45,179 nucleotides of DNA, taken from positions 1 to 45,179 of the forward strand of contig JAFSOZ010000006.1 in NCBI GenBank assembly GCA_017443175.1, in the 5' to 3' direction. This document shows, in pieces, positions 1 to 7,662 of the stretch. The notes below the pieces were generated by a model that was not told the origin of the DNA, made no database searches, and saw nothing but the letters and a program-made list of their open reading frames with translations. The stretch's first letter is position 1; every line of letters begins with the position of its first letter. The position numbers and the translations under genes were made by a program. The stretch comes from Bacteroidales bacterium (GTDB lineage Bacteria > Bacteroidota > Bacteroidia > Bacteroidales > WCHB1-69).

Positions 1-1
1 C

Positions 2-1066
2 AACGGTGCTTACACCTTCGCCGCAGTGGCAGCCGACCACGAGATTTTCGCCGCCTTCAAGGTGAAGAGCTACACGATTACAGTGACCGACCCGAACAAC
101 GGTACCATTACGCCGAACGGCGTGATCACGGTGAACCACGGCGCAACCCCGACCTTCACGGTGACTCCTGCCACGGGCTACGATGTGACGGCCATCACGG
201 TGAACGGCAGCAACGTCATTGCCGACGCCCAGGCAACAGTGATGGGTGCTTACACCTACACATTCCCTGCAGTGACGGCCAACCGCACGCTGACAGCCAC
301 GATGACGAAGAAACACTTCACCATCACGGCTACGGCCGGTGCCAACGGTACGATCAACGGACCTGCCACGGTGGAATATGGCGACAACGCAACCTACACG
401 ATCACTCCTACCACGGGCTACGAAATCGCCAATGTGACGGTTGACGGCATGTCTGTGGGTGCTGTGGCTACTTACACATTCCACAATGTGACGGCTAACC
501 ACACCATCAATGCTACCTTTGCCGAGGAGTTCTGTGTGGTCCCGACCGCTTTGCACACCGATAATGTGGATTCCACCTCTGCAACGCTGATGTGGTACCA
601 TCCGGGTGCTGATTCCTACGACATCCAGTACAGGGCTGCCAATGCCAACACTTGGACGCTGGTGCAAAATGTGCCTGGCTTCAGCTACAACCTGACGAAC
701 CTGGCTCCGAACACTTATTACATGTTCCAGGTAAGAGCCAACTGCAGTACCACCAACACCAGCGCATGGCCTAGCGCCTTCTCCTTCAAAACGCTGGCTG
801 GTCCTGCTCCTGGAGTTGGTGTTGCCGACTACGTGAAGAGCCATGTGAACGTTTACGCTGAGCACAACCGCGTACATATCATCAACGACTACAATGTTGA
901 CATCAACAACGTGTCCATCTACGACATGTACGGCAAGCTGATATACAGCGGCAACGCAATCAACAATCCTGAAGTGATCGAGTTGAACGTGGCAGTAGGC
1001 ACGTATGTGGTTCGTCTGAACACGCAACAAGGTCCTGCCGTTTACAAGGTCCACATCAACAGATAG
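2..1066 (+). CDS. C-terminal part of a large T9SS-secreted repeat protein (5' end outside window)
   Basis: The frame is open from the first bases of the window, so this is the last 354 residues of a longer protein. In order: the tail of one repeat (about 1-19), two full repeats of about 70-85 residues (20-103 and 104-175), a fibronectin type III domain (about 177-266) and a C-terminal sorting domain (about 280-354). The repeats carry the NGTI, GYE/DV and VTANRT/VTANHT signatures of divergent InlB B-like repeats, which are common in Bacteroidota surface proteins. The last 75 residues have the type IX pattern: a VSIYDMYGKLIY strand, a GTYVVRL strand and a short basic end. The family context predicts export and surface attachment or release, perhaps in adhesion. 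The ligand cannot be read from the sequence. A strong terminator follows 29 bases after the stop. Confidence 0.85.
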   Translation, partial: NGAYTFAAVAADHEIFAAFKVKSYTITVTDPNNGTITPNGVITVNHGATPTFTVTPATGYDVTAITVNGSNVIADAQATVMGAYTYTFPAVTANRTLTATMTKKHFTITATAGANGTINGPATVEYGDNATYTITPTTGYEIANVTVDGMSVGAVATYTFHNVTANHTINATFAEEFCVVPTALHTDNVDSTSATLMWYHPGADSYDIQYRAANANTWTLVQNVPGFSYNLTNLAPNTYYMFQVRANCSTTNTSAWPSAFSFKTLAGPAPGVGVADYVKSHVNVYAEHNRVHIINDYNVDINNVSIYDMYGKLIYSGNAINNPEVIELNVAVGTYVVRLNTQQGPAVYKVHINR

Positions 1067-1094
1067 TGATTTGTAAACAGGTTACAGTAAACAG

Positions 1095-1125
1095 AAGAGG
1101 CGTCACATTGTGGCGCCTCTTTTTT
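1095..1125 (+). terminator. Rho-independent terminator
   Basis: A 12-bp stem (1095-1106 with 1110-1121, one G-T pair) with an ATT loop is followed by a T-run ending at 1125. It closes the secreted repeat protein gene. Confidence 0.9.
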
Positions 1126-1254
1126 ATTGCTGCGTAGAAACCTTATTTTTCCTCCGAAATCCACGCAACCACCTTAACAACAGATTGTTAAATTGGTATC
1201 TTCAGTTTTTGTATATTGTTGTCTTTTTGGCCGATAAAAATTTTCGGATTTCCA

Positions 1255-1284
1255 TTGCCAGACCGGAACAACGTGTTATCTTTG
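1255..1284 (+). promoter_or_regulatory. Predicted promoter in Rpn leader copy 1
   Basis: TTGCC at 1255-1259 and TATCTTTG at 1277-1284, with 19 bp between TTG and TA, fit the Bacteroidota -33/-7 promoter. The same pair is kept in copy 2 (44980-45009). Confidence 0.6.
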
Positions 1285-1295
1285 CTCAGCCGCAT

Positions 1296-1320
1296 GGCGG
1301 CTTCGACAAGCTCAGCCGCC
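1296..1320. repeat. 25-bp palindrome-ended element, orientation A
   Basis: GGCGGC (1296-1301), a 13-bp core TTCGACAAGCTCA (1302-1314) and GCCGCC (1315-1320). The whole 25 bp is the exact reverse complement of 45021-45045, the equivalent place in the second leader. Confidence 0.85.
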
Positions 1321-1326
1321 TGTTAA

Positions 1327-1893
1327 CTATCCGTAATCTCTTTCAACATACTGGATTACGACTCCAATGAGTTCAACCGCTATGAGGATGCCTTCCATAT
1401 AGTGAAGCTGAAAGATGAGAAAAATGCGGTTTATTCCGAGAAGACCGTCTTCTGTTTCCTGGAATTGACTAAATTTGCAGCGCGAAAGCAATTCGAGCAG
1501 CTTTCGGATGACCGACAGAAATGGTGTTATGCCATAAAGAACATGTGGAGGCTGGAGGAGGACGACATACCGGAAGAGTATGACATCTTCCATGAATTGT
1601 ATGAGGAATGTAAATTGTCAAAACTCACAACTATGGAGAAACAAGAGTATGAGAAAAGTGTCTTGGAATACGAGGACGTGAAAGAGGCCATGGAATACCA
1701 TCACCGGATGGGAAGGACAGAAGGCTTTGAAAAGGGATACGATCTTGGGGTAGAACAAGGTTTTGAGCAAGGTCGAACGGAAGGTATCCGCTCCGTGATT
1801 AAGAGGATGTTGGAAAACAACATGGATTTGTCCGTCATAGCGAAAGTCACCGGCCTGGCCGAAGATGAGATTCAGGCAAAAATTGGCTGTTAA
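1327..1893 (+). pseudogene. 3' remnant of an Rpn-family PD-(D/E)XK nuclease/transposase gene
   Basis: The frame is open from 1327, directly after the leader, to the stop at 1893. It encodes the C-terminal half of an Rpn-type (recombination-promoting nuclease, PDDEXK_2) protein. Family-like features are a VISFNILD strand near the start, FCFLELTKF at about residues 40-48, a Trp-containing helix and a C-terminal GxxxGxxxG run (GFEKGYDLGVEQGFEQGRTEG), followed by a small helical tail. The N-terminal region with the catalytic Asp and Glu-x-Lys residues is missing: the leader joins straight to mid-gene sequence at about 1330/1331. The remaining frame has no stop, and an internal GTG at 1402 could start a 163-residue product, so a truncated protein cannot be excluded. 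I read it as an internal-deletion derivative of the element at the right edge of the window. Confidence 0.75.
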
Positions 1894-1970
1894 CTATTAG
1901 CTTTTTGCAGCTGCCCTTTGTATTCCAAAATTTGAAAATATTCTTGCATTCTCGCTGCGTTCTTTTTTTG

Positions 1971-1978
1971 TATATTTG
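1971..1978 (+). promoter_or_regulatory. -7 promoter element of glnA
   Basis: TATATTTG preceded by a T-run, 43 bases ahead of the glnA start. It matches the Bacteroidota -7 consensus TAnnTTTG; no clear -33 element is seen. Confidence 0.7.
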
Positions 1979-2020
1979 CACCCCTTTCCGTTTGATTCAA
2001 AAATTTAATAAATATACAAT

Positions 2021-3529
2021 ATGAAAGAAAACACATCAATGAGCATGAATCCTTTGGTTAATTTTCTGAAAAAGAGTCCGAAGGAGTTTACAAAGGCCGA
2101 CATGATCAAGTTTGTCGAGGAGAATGAAATCAAAATGATCAATTTTCACTATGTGGCTGGCGACGGCCGTTTGAAGACGCTGGGCTTTGTTCTGCACAGC
2201 CGCGAGTATCTGGATCAGATTCTTTCCAACGGCGAGCGTGTCGATGGTTCCAACATCTTCCCGGCTTTCATCCATGCCGGTTCCTCCGACTTGTATGTCA
2301 TTCCGCGTTTTGCCACGGCTTTCATGAATCCGTTTACCGATCTGCCGACTTTGTCGTTCCTCTGTTCTTATTACAACAAGGATGGTCAGCCGCTGGAGAA
2401 CTCTCCGGAATTCATCCTGCGCAAGGCTGACAAGTCGTTCACTGACGTGACGGGCATGTATTTCCAGGCCATGGGTGAGCTGGAGTATTACGTCATCGGC
2501 GATGCCGAGGAGTTGTACACCATCCCTGACCAGCGCGGCTATCACGAATCTGCCCCGTTCACCAAATTCGAGCGTTTCCGCGCTGAGTGCATGTACAACA
2601 TTGCCAAAGCCGGCGGCATGATCAAATACGGCCACTCCGAGGTGGGCAATTTCACTCTGGACGGCAAGATTTACGAGCAGAACGAAATCGAGTTCCTCGT
2701 GACGGACGTGCAAGAGGCCGCCAACCAACTGATTATCGCCAAGTGGATTATCCGCAACTTGGCTTACGAATATGGTTTGGATGTCACTTTCTCTCCGAAG
2801 ATCACGACGGGCAAGGCCGGTAGCGGTCTGCACATCCACACTCGCATCGTGAACGCCGATGGCAAGAACCAATATGTGACCAAGGGTAAGCTCAATTCCA
2901 TCGCCAAGACCGCCATCGCCGGCTACATGACTTGTGCTGGTTCCTTGACCGCTTTCGGTAATACCAACCCGACCTCCTATTTCCGCTTGGTGCCGCACCA
3001 GGAGGCTCCGACGTCCATTTGCTGGGGCGACCGCAACCGCTCTGTGCTCGTGCGCGTGCCGCTGGGCTGGAACTACAAAAACGATATACTCGCCGATCTC
3101 AATCCGCTGGAGAAACCAGTGAAAAAAGATCGTACGCAAAAGCAGACAGTGGAATTCCGTTGTCCTGACGGTTCCGCCGACATCTATCTCTTGCTGGCCG
3201 GTCTGGTATGCGCCGCGCGCCACGGCTTTGAGATGGAGGGTGCACTGGAGTTCGCCGACAAGACCTACGTCGATGTGGATATCCACCGTCCGGAAAACAA
3301 GGCCCTCGTGGATAGCTTGGCACAACTTCCCACTTCCTGCTGGGAGTCTGCGGAAGAATTGAGCCGTCACCGCGACATTTTCCAAAAACACGGCGTTTTC
3401 AATGCTGAGATGATTGACGACATCGTGAAACAGCTGAAATCTTTCAAGGATCAGAAAATCCGTAAGGAAATCGAAAAGAATCCGGATTTGATGACCGAAA
3501 TGGTGAACGAATATTTTTATTGCGGATAA
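2021..3529 (+). CDS. glnA: Glutamine synthetase
   Basis: Glutamine synthetase makes glutamine from glutamate, ammonia and ATP in the cytoplasm and is the main route of ammonia assimilation at low nitrogen. The 502 residues match the GlnA family in length. The ATP/ammonia-site motif appears as GSGLHIHTR, with His271 and His273. The block NPTSYFRLVPHQEAPTSICW followed by GDRNRSVLVRVPL matches the family core, and EFRCPDGSAD (Glu378-Arg380) matches the C-terminal glutamate/ATP-binding block. The first ATG lies in an A-rich leader 43 bases after the -7 element; in-frame ATGs at 2039 and 2045 are possible alternatives. The stop overlaps the start of the next gene by one base (TAATG). No tyrosine adenylylation motif was identified with confidence. 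The adjacent P5C dehydrogenase, which yields glutamate, is a plausible metabolic partner (inference). Confidence 0.93.
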   Translation: MKENTSMSMNPLVNFLKKSPKEFTKADMIKFVEENEIKMINFHYVAGDGRLKTLGFVLHSREYLDQILSNGERVDGSNIFPAFIHAGSSDLYVIPRFATAFMNPFTDLPTLSFLCSYYNKDGQPLENSPEFILRKADKSFTDVTGMYFQAMGELEYYVIGDAEELYTIPDQRGYHESAPFTKFERFRAECMYNIAKAGGMIKYGHSEVGNFTLDGKIYEQNEIEFLVTDVQEAANQLIIAKWIIRNLAYEYGLDVTFSPKITTGKAGSGLHIHTRIVNADGKNQYVTKGKLNSIAKTAIAGYMTCAGSLTAFGNTNPTSYFRLVPHQEAPTSICWGDRNRSVLVRVPLGWNYKNDILADLNPLEKPVKKDRTQKQTVEFRCPDGSADIYLLLAGLVCAARHGFEMEGALEFADKTYVDVDIHRPENKALVDSLAQLPTSCWESAEELSRHRDIFQKHGVFNAEMIDDIVKQLKSFKDQKIRKEIEKNPDLMTEMVNEYFYCG

Positions 3530-4029
3530 TGAATTACACTGTAATTATTGTGGCATGTTTGGCCCTGGTGGCCGTGGTGTTGCTGGCCAAAATGTTGACC
3601 GAACGCACACTGAAGTTGCAGGCGATGGACAACGGCAAAGCCGTAAAAGGCATTGTGCTGCCCTTGCGTCTGCAGGCTTACGAGCGTATGGCGTTGTATT
3701 TGGAGCGCATTGAACCCACCCAATTGGTAATGCGTATCCACGCGCCCGGCCTGACAGTTGCGCAGGAACAGAACCTCCTGCTCACGGCTATCCGTTCGGA
3801 GTTTGAGCACAACCTGTCGCAGCAAATCTACATCTCCAATCCCGTGTGGAAGCAGATTTGTAATGCCAAAGATGACATTACAGAGATTGTCAACACCGTA
3901 GCGGAACAGATGGAGGACGGTGCCGACGGCCAGCAGTTTGCCGAAGCCTTGTTGATTGCCGCCGCACAGAAACCGGTGGTGGATCAGGCATTAGAGACAC
4001 TCAAAGCCGATATTCAGAAAATGTTCTAA
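3529..4029 (+). CDS. Small membrane-anchored protein of unknown function
   Basis: The start at 3529 overlaps the glnA stop by one base, which suggests translational coupling. A start nine bases upstream (3520) is possible but lies inside glnA. The 166-residue product begins with one hydrophobic segment (VIIVACLALVAVVLLAKML) and continues as a soluble, mostly helical domain. That domain contains LPLRLQAYERMALYLERI and LTAIRSEFEHNLSQQIYISN. I recognise it only as resembling conserved hypothetical proteins of Bacteroidota. The layout predicts an inner-membrane anchor with a cytoplasmic domain. Its coupling to glnA might mean a link to nitrogen metabolism, but no catalytic motif is visible. Confidence 0.75.
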   Translation: MNYTVIIVACLALVAVVLLAKMLTERTLKLQAMDNGKAVKGIVLPLRLQAYERMALYLERIEPTQLVMRIHAPGLTVAQEQNLLLTAIRSEFEHNLSQQIYISNPVWKQICNAKDDITEIVNTVAEQMEDGADGQQFAEALLIAAAQKPVVDQALETLKADIQKMF

Positions 4030-4053
4030 CATCATTTTGAACACCTTTTTTTG

Positions 4054-4061
4054 TATATTTG
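4054..4061 (+). promoter_or_regulatory. -7 promoter element of pruA
   Basis: TATATTTG preceded by a T-run, 67 bases upstream of the pruA ATG. Confidence 0.7.
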
Positions 4062-4128
4062 CCCGCTTTTTAGAAAAGCGAACCCAAATAAAACCCAATA
4101 TTATCATTAAAAAATTAAATTAATTTCT

Positions 4129-5757
4129 ATGAACAACGCAAATTTCGTATTCAGAGAACCGCAAAACGAACCCGTCTTTTCTTACGCTCCGGGAACCCCC
4201 GAAAGAAAGCTCCTGCAAGCTGAACTGGACAGACAATATAACCAAGTGATTGAGATTTGTCCGATTATCGGTGGCAAGGAAGTGAAGACCGGCAATATGG
4301 GCCAGGTGGTCATGCCAACCGAACACAGCCATGTACTGGCCAACTACCATAAGGTAGGGGAGAAAGAGGTTCAAATGGCTATCGACGCGGCTATGGCAGC
4401 CAAGAAAGATTGGGAAGAGATGCCCTGGATTCAAAGAGCTTCCATCATGATGAAGGCTGGCGAGCTTCTGGCTACCAAATACAGATATATCCTCAACGCA
4501 TCCTGTATGCTTGGTCAGGGCAAGAGCCCGATGCAGGCCGAAATCGACTGCCCGTGCGAGGCTATCGACTTTTTGCGTTTCAACACCTATTTCGCATCCC
4601 AGTTGTATGGTCAGCAGCCCATCTCCGACCACGCCACACTCAACCGCAACGAGTATCGCGGCATGGAAGGCTTTGTGTATGCCATCACCCCGTTCAACTT
4701 CACCTCCATTGCATTGAACCTGAACGTGGCTCCTGCATTGATGGGTAACGTCACCATCTGGAAACCTTCTACCACCGCTATCTTGTCCAACTACTATCTG
4801 ATGAAACTGTTACAAGAGGCCGGTTTGCCCGATGGCGTCATCAACTTCCTGCCTGGCAGCGGCTCTGTCATCAGCAAGGTGGCCTTCAAGTCCCCGCACT
4901 TGGCAGGTATCCACTTCACTGGCAGTACGGCAACGTTCAAGAGCTTCTGGAAGCTGATAGGTGAGAATATCGACATTTACAATACTTACCCGAAGATTGT
5001 GGGTGAGACGGGTGGCAAGGACTTCATCTTTGCACACAAGACCGCTCCCGCACGCGAGTTGGCTGTGGCTATCCTCCGTGGCGCGTTCGAGTATCAGGGC
5101 CAGAAGTGCTCCGCTGCTTCCCGCGCATACGTGCCGAAATCCCTCTGGGAACCCACGCTGAACCACATCAAAGACATGATGACCACCGTGAAGATGGGCG
5201 ATGTCCGCGACTTCTCCAATTTCGTGAACGCCGTCATCGATGAGAAATCCTTTGACAACATTGCCGGTTACATCGACCGCGCCAAAGAGTCTAACGACGC
5301 AGAAATCGTGCTGGGTGGCCATTACGACAAGTCGGTGGGTTATTTCGTGGAGCCGACCATTATCGTGGCCAAGACGCCGGATTACGAGTCCATTCGCGAA
5401 GAAATCTTCGGACCGGTTATCACGATCTACGTCTATGAAGATGAAAAATATGAAGAAATGCTTCGCGTTTGCGACGAGACTTCTCCGTATGCCCTCACGG
5501 GTTCCATCTTCGCCCAGGATCGTTATGCTATCGAGACCGCCGAGAGAATGCTTCGTCATGCTGCCGGTAACTTCTACATCAACGACAAGCCGACGGGCGC
5601 AGTAGTCGGATGCCAGCCGTTTGGTGGCGCACGTGCTTCCGGTACCAACGACAAGGCCGGCAGTATGCTCAACCTTGTCCGCTGGATCAGCGCACGCTGT
5701 ATCAAGGAAACGTACGTTCCTGCCACGGACTACGGCTATCCTTTCCTGGCAAAGTAA
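4129..5757 (+). CDS. pruA: L-glutamate gamma-semialdehyde (1-pyrroline-5-carboxylate) dehydrogenase
   Basis: This NAD-dependent aldehyde dehydrogenase oxidises glutamate gamma-semialdehyde to glutamate, the last step of proline and ornithine/arginine breakdown. The 542-residue length and N-terminal sequence (FREPQNEPVFSYAPGTPER) fit the single-function P5CDH subfamily rather than the bifunctional PutA. The catalytic Cys327 lies in GQKCSAASR, the general base Glu293 in GETGGKD, and the cofactor loop in HFTGST. The C-terminus has the family block GAVVGCQPFGGARASGTNDK. No proline dehydrogenase gene lies nearby, so the substrate source is unknown. The gene has its own promoter and is closed by a terminator. 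Together with aminopeptidase P and DPP7 downstream it suits peptide-derived proline use. Confidence 0.93.
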   Translation: MNNANFVFREPQNEPVFSYAPGTPERKLLQAELDRQYNQVIEICPIIGGKEVKTGNMGQVVMPTEHSHVLANYHKVGEKEVQMAIDAAMAAKKDWEEMPWIQRASIMMKAGELLATKYRYILNASCMLGQGKSPMQAEIDCPCEAIDFLRFNTYFASQLYGQQPISDHATLNRNEYRGMEGFVYAITPFNFTSIALNLNVAPALMGNVTIWKPSTTAILSNYYLMKLLQEAGLPDGVINFLPGSGSVISKVAFKSPHLAGIHFTGSTATFKSFWKLIGENIDIYNTYPKIVGETGGKDFIFAHKTAPARELAVAILRGAFEYQGQKCSAASRAYVPKSLWEPTLNHIKDMMTTVKMGDVRDFSNFVNAVIDEKSFDNIAGYIDRAKESNDAEIVLGGHYDKSVGYFVEPTIIVAKTPDYESIREEIFGPVITIYVYEDEKYEEMLRVCDETSPYALTGSIFAQDRYAIETAERMLRHAAGNFYINDKPTGAVVGCQPFGGARASGTNDKAGSMLNLVRWISARCIKETYVPATDYGYPFLAK

Positions 5758-5780
5758 TACGCCGGAGCGAGTATTAGTAC

Positions 5781-5807
5781 AAAGGGACGCGTCAGCGTCC
5801 CTTTTTT
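5781..5807 (+). terminator. Rho-independent terminator after pruA
   Basis: A 10-bp stem (AAAGGGACGC at 5781-5790 with its complement at 5795-5804), a GTCA loop and six Ts. Confidence 0.92.
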
Positions 5808-5824
5808 GTGGCACACGTCTCACC

Positions 5825-5909
5825 TTCCGCGAAACGCATTAGCGTTGAGCGGAATCCCCCCAACAGAAAGCACGACCTGTTGTTGAAGGTTCCGCCGCTT
5901 GCGGCGGAA
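5825..5909. repeat. Pair of TTCCGC-ended palindromes between pruA and folP
   Basis: Two hairpins share TTCCGC...GCGGAA ends. The first (5825-5854) has an outer 6-bp stem and an inner AACGC/GCGTT stem. The second (5890-5909) is a nearly perfect inverted repeat with a 9-bp stem (TTCCGCCGC). They resemble REP-type intergenic palindromes. Confidence 0.6.
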
Positions 5910-5939
5910 TGGTGGTATGCGTCGTTTAAAAAAAAGCAG

Positions 5940-5947
5940 TACTTTTG
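5940..5947 (+). promoter_or_regulatory. -7 promoter element of folP
   Basis: TACTTTTG at 5940-5947 predicts a transcription start about a dozen bases before the folP ATG. Confidence 0.6.
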
Positions 5948-5962
5948 TAAAAAATTGACACT

Positions 5963-6808
5963 ATGCAAAAAAGTATCAATATCAACGGAAATCTTTTGCC
6001 CTTGACACCTCCTTTGGTTATGGGCATTCTCAACGTTACAGAGGACTCGTTTTACGACGGGGGTCAGTATCGGACCGACGAAGCGATAGTGAAAAGGGCG
6101 GGGGAGATGCTGTCCGCCGGAGCCGACATCATCGACATTGGGGCGGTATCCACGCGCCCCGGAGCGCAGGATCTGCCCGAGCAGGAGGAGATTGACCGCA
6201 TTCGCCATGCGGTGGGGCTTGTGCGCGGGCGGTTCCCCGAATCTGTAATTTCCGTGGACACGTGGCGCGCTTCCGTGGCCCGTGCCGCCGTGCCGTGTGG
6301 GGCCAATATCATCAACGACGTGTCCGGCGGCACTTTCGATTCCGACATGATCCCCACAATGGGCCGATTGCAAGTGCCCTACGTGCTCATGCACACGCCT
6401 GCCAAGCCCAATGATATGCAACAGCACACGGATTATGAGGATATTCTTGCCGAAATGATACAATTCTTCGGCCAGCAGATTGAAAAACTGCATGAGGCGC
6501 ATGTGCATGACATTATCCTGGACCCGGGTTTTGGATTTGGCAAGACATTGGAACAGAATTATTTCGTATTGCAAAATATGGACGCGTTCAAAGTCTTCAA
6601 CCTGCCTGTTTTGGTTGGTATTTCTCGCAAATCCATGATTTATAAGCTATTGGAAACCACGCCCGACAACGCATTGAACGGCACCACCGTGGTTAATACT
6701 CTTGCGCTTATGAAAGGGGCCCACATCCTGCGCGTTCACGATGTGAAGGAGGCGGTGGAAGCTGTTAAAATATGCGCAAGTTTTGATTGTCAAAAGGATC
6801 AAGCGTAA
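5963..6808 (+). CDS. folP: Dihydropteroate synthase
   Basis: FolP condenses 6-hydroxymethyl-dihydropterin diphosphate with p-aminobenzoate in folate synthesis and is the target of sulfonamides. The 281-residue protein shows the usual TIM-barrel motifs in order: ILNVTEDSF (22-30), DIIDIGAVSTRPGA, the VISVDTWR strand, NIINDVSGG, DPGFGFGKT and GISRKSM. Length is normal. The start at 5963 follows a -7 element at 5940. The last 44 bases overlap the 3' end of a convergent gene on the other strand, so the final residues (KICASFDCQKDQA) share DNA with the end of the nuclease-like gene. No other folate gene is adjacent. Confidence 0.95.
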   Translation: MQKSININGNLLPLTPPLVMGILNVTEDSFYDGGQYRTDEAIVKRAGEMLSAGADIIDIGAVSTRPGAQDLPEQEEIDRIRHAVGLVRGRFPESVISVDTWRASVARAAVPCGANIINDVSGGTFDSDMIPTMGRLQVPYVLMHTPAKPNDMQQHTDYEDILAEMIQFFGQQIEKLHEAHVHDIILDPGFGFGKTLEQNYFVLQNMDAFKVFNLPVLVGISRKSMIYKLLETTPDNALNGTTVVNTLALMKGAHILRVHDVKEAVEAVKICASFDCQKDQA

Positions 6809-7493
6809 AAATCTCCTCCTCTGACACTCGGATTACCAACAAACCTTGCTTTTGTGCGTAAAGGTCTGCCTCATTCTCATAATTTAACGAGGCAATGGCC
6901 ACATAGACATTAAGGTTCAATTTGTCGTATTCAGGAAACAGGGTGCGAAATCGCTCCATGTGAAAAAGGAATTTGTCAATATCCTGGCAGTCACAACTGC
7001 TTTTCACCTCCAGTGCAATGATTTCAGTGTCACCGATCATTAGTGCATCCAACTCCATAGCCAACAGAGGTTCTTTGTTTTTGCGTTTTACATTTCTCAA
7101 GCATCGGTTGATGTGAAATCCGGCTTTTTTGAAGATCTTGAAAGAAGAAGGGCTCATAAGACCTTCCATGATATTGCCTATTGTAGAATTGAACCGTGTG
7201 GAGATTTCTTTGATTTTCCGGTCAGTTTCCTTCATCTGTAGGGTAGTTTCCTTGATTATCTGCCGTATTTCCTTATTCAACTTATGGGATTCTCTTATGT
7301 ATGCGTCCATTATTTCAAAGTCACGGTCAATTGTTCGTTTATTTTGTTTGAATTCGTTCTTCATTGCCGTTAGTTCGTTTCGTGTTTCAATAATTTGCTT
7401 GCTGTTTTCATTTATTCTGGAGTCTGTTTTGTGCGCATAAGCCAAAGCATTGTCCATGTCAAGATAATTAGAAAAAGATGGTGTTGTTTCCAT
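6765..7493 (-). CDS. Coiled-coil protein with PD-(D/E)XK nuclease-like domain
   Basis: The 242-residue product has a long, charged helical region (about 25-105) likely to form a coiled coil, then a domain with the PD-(D/E)XK core. That core is Asp149 in ELDALMI, a strand, and Glu162-Val-Lys164 in IALEVKSS. The layout resembles DUF3782-like proteins, in which a coiled coil precedes a nuclease-like fold. Members of this broad group are found in defence, repair and mobile-element settings, and its role here is unknown. The gene converges on folP and overlaps its end by 44 bases. A weak TATTTTCG element on the minus strand (7581-7588) could be its promoter. Its base composition is more AT-rich than folP, which hints at transfer. 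Confidence 0.75.
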   Translation of the reverse strand: METTPSFSNYLDMDNALAYAHKTDSRINENSKQIIETRNELTAMKNEFKQNKRTIDRDFEIMDAYIRESHKLNKEIRQIIKETTLQMKETDRKIKEISTRFNSTIGNIMEGLMSPSSFKIFKKAGFHINRCLRNVKRKNKEPLLAMELDALMIGDTEIIALEVKSSCDCQDIDKFLFHMERFRTLFPEYDKLNLNVYVAIASLNYENEADLYAQKQGLLVIRVSEEEIFTLDPFDNQNLRIF

Positions 7494-7614
7494 AATAATT
7501 AGAATATAAGATCAATATTTGTTCTACAGTTTTGTAAAGAAAAAGATAAGGTTTCGTTTACCAAGTCTTATTTTACGCCGCGAAAATACAAAAATTTTTG
7601 AATAATCAAAACAC

Positions 7615-7645
7615 TTTGAGTATTTTTTGAAATTTTGTACATTTG
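7615..7645 (+). promoter_or_regulatory. Promoter of the endonuclease I gene
   Basis: TTTG at 7615-7618 and TACATTTG at 7638-7645, spaced by 19 bp. The element lies over the in-frame ATG at 7627 and so favours 7663 as the true start. Confidence 0.7.
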
Positions 7646-7662
7646 CAATTCAATATTTCAGT

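Larger units (their letters stand above)
1152..1330 (+). repeat. Rpn-gene leader, copy 1 (shared with 44877-45054)
   Basis: This non-coding stretch is clearly homologous along its length to 44877-45054, which lies just upstream of an Rpn-family start codon. Shared blocks include CTCCGAAATCCACGCAAC, the dyad TTAACAA-N4-TTGTTAA (1174-1191), TTTTTGTATATTGTTGT, GGCCGATAAAAATTTTCGGA and the final GCCGCCTGTTAACTAT. Homology stops at 1330, where a deletion joins the leader to the 3' part of an Rpn gene. The 25-bp segment 1296-1320 has its core inverted relative to the other copy. Confidence 0.9.

Noticed and set aside
1110-1370. Open frame over the Rpn leader
   Set aside because: It crosses the leader repeat and the inverted element, has low-quality composition and no homology-like features.
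2036-3391. Long minus-strand open frame opposite glnA
   Set aside because: It is a codon-bias shadow of a well-conserved gene; its translation has no recognisable domain or promoter.
7627-7662. Upstream in-frame ATG of the endonuclease I gene
   Set aside because: The promoter (7638-7645) lies within it, and ATG 7663 gives a normal signal peptide.
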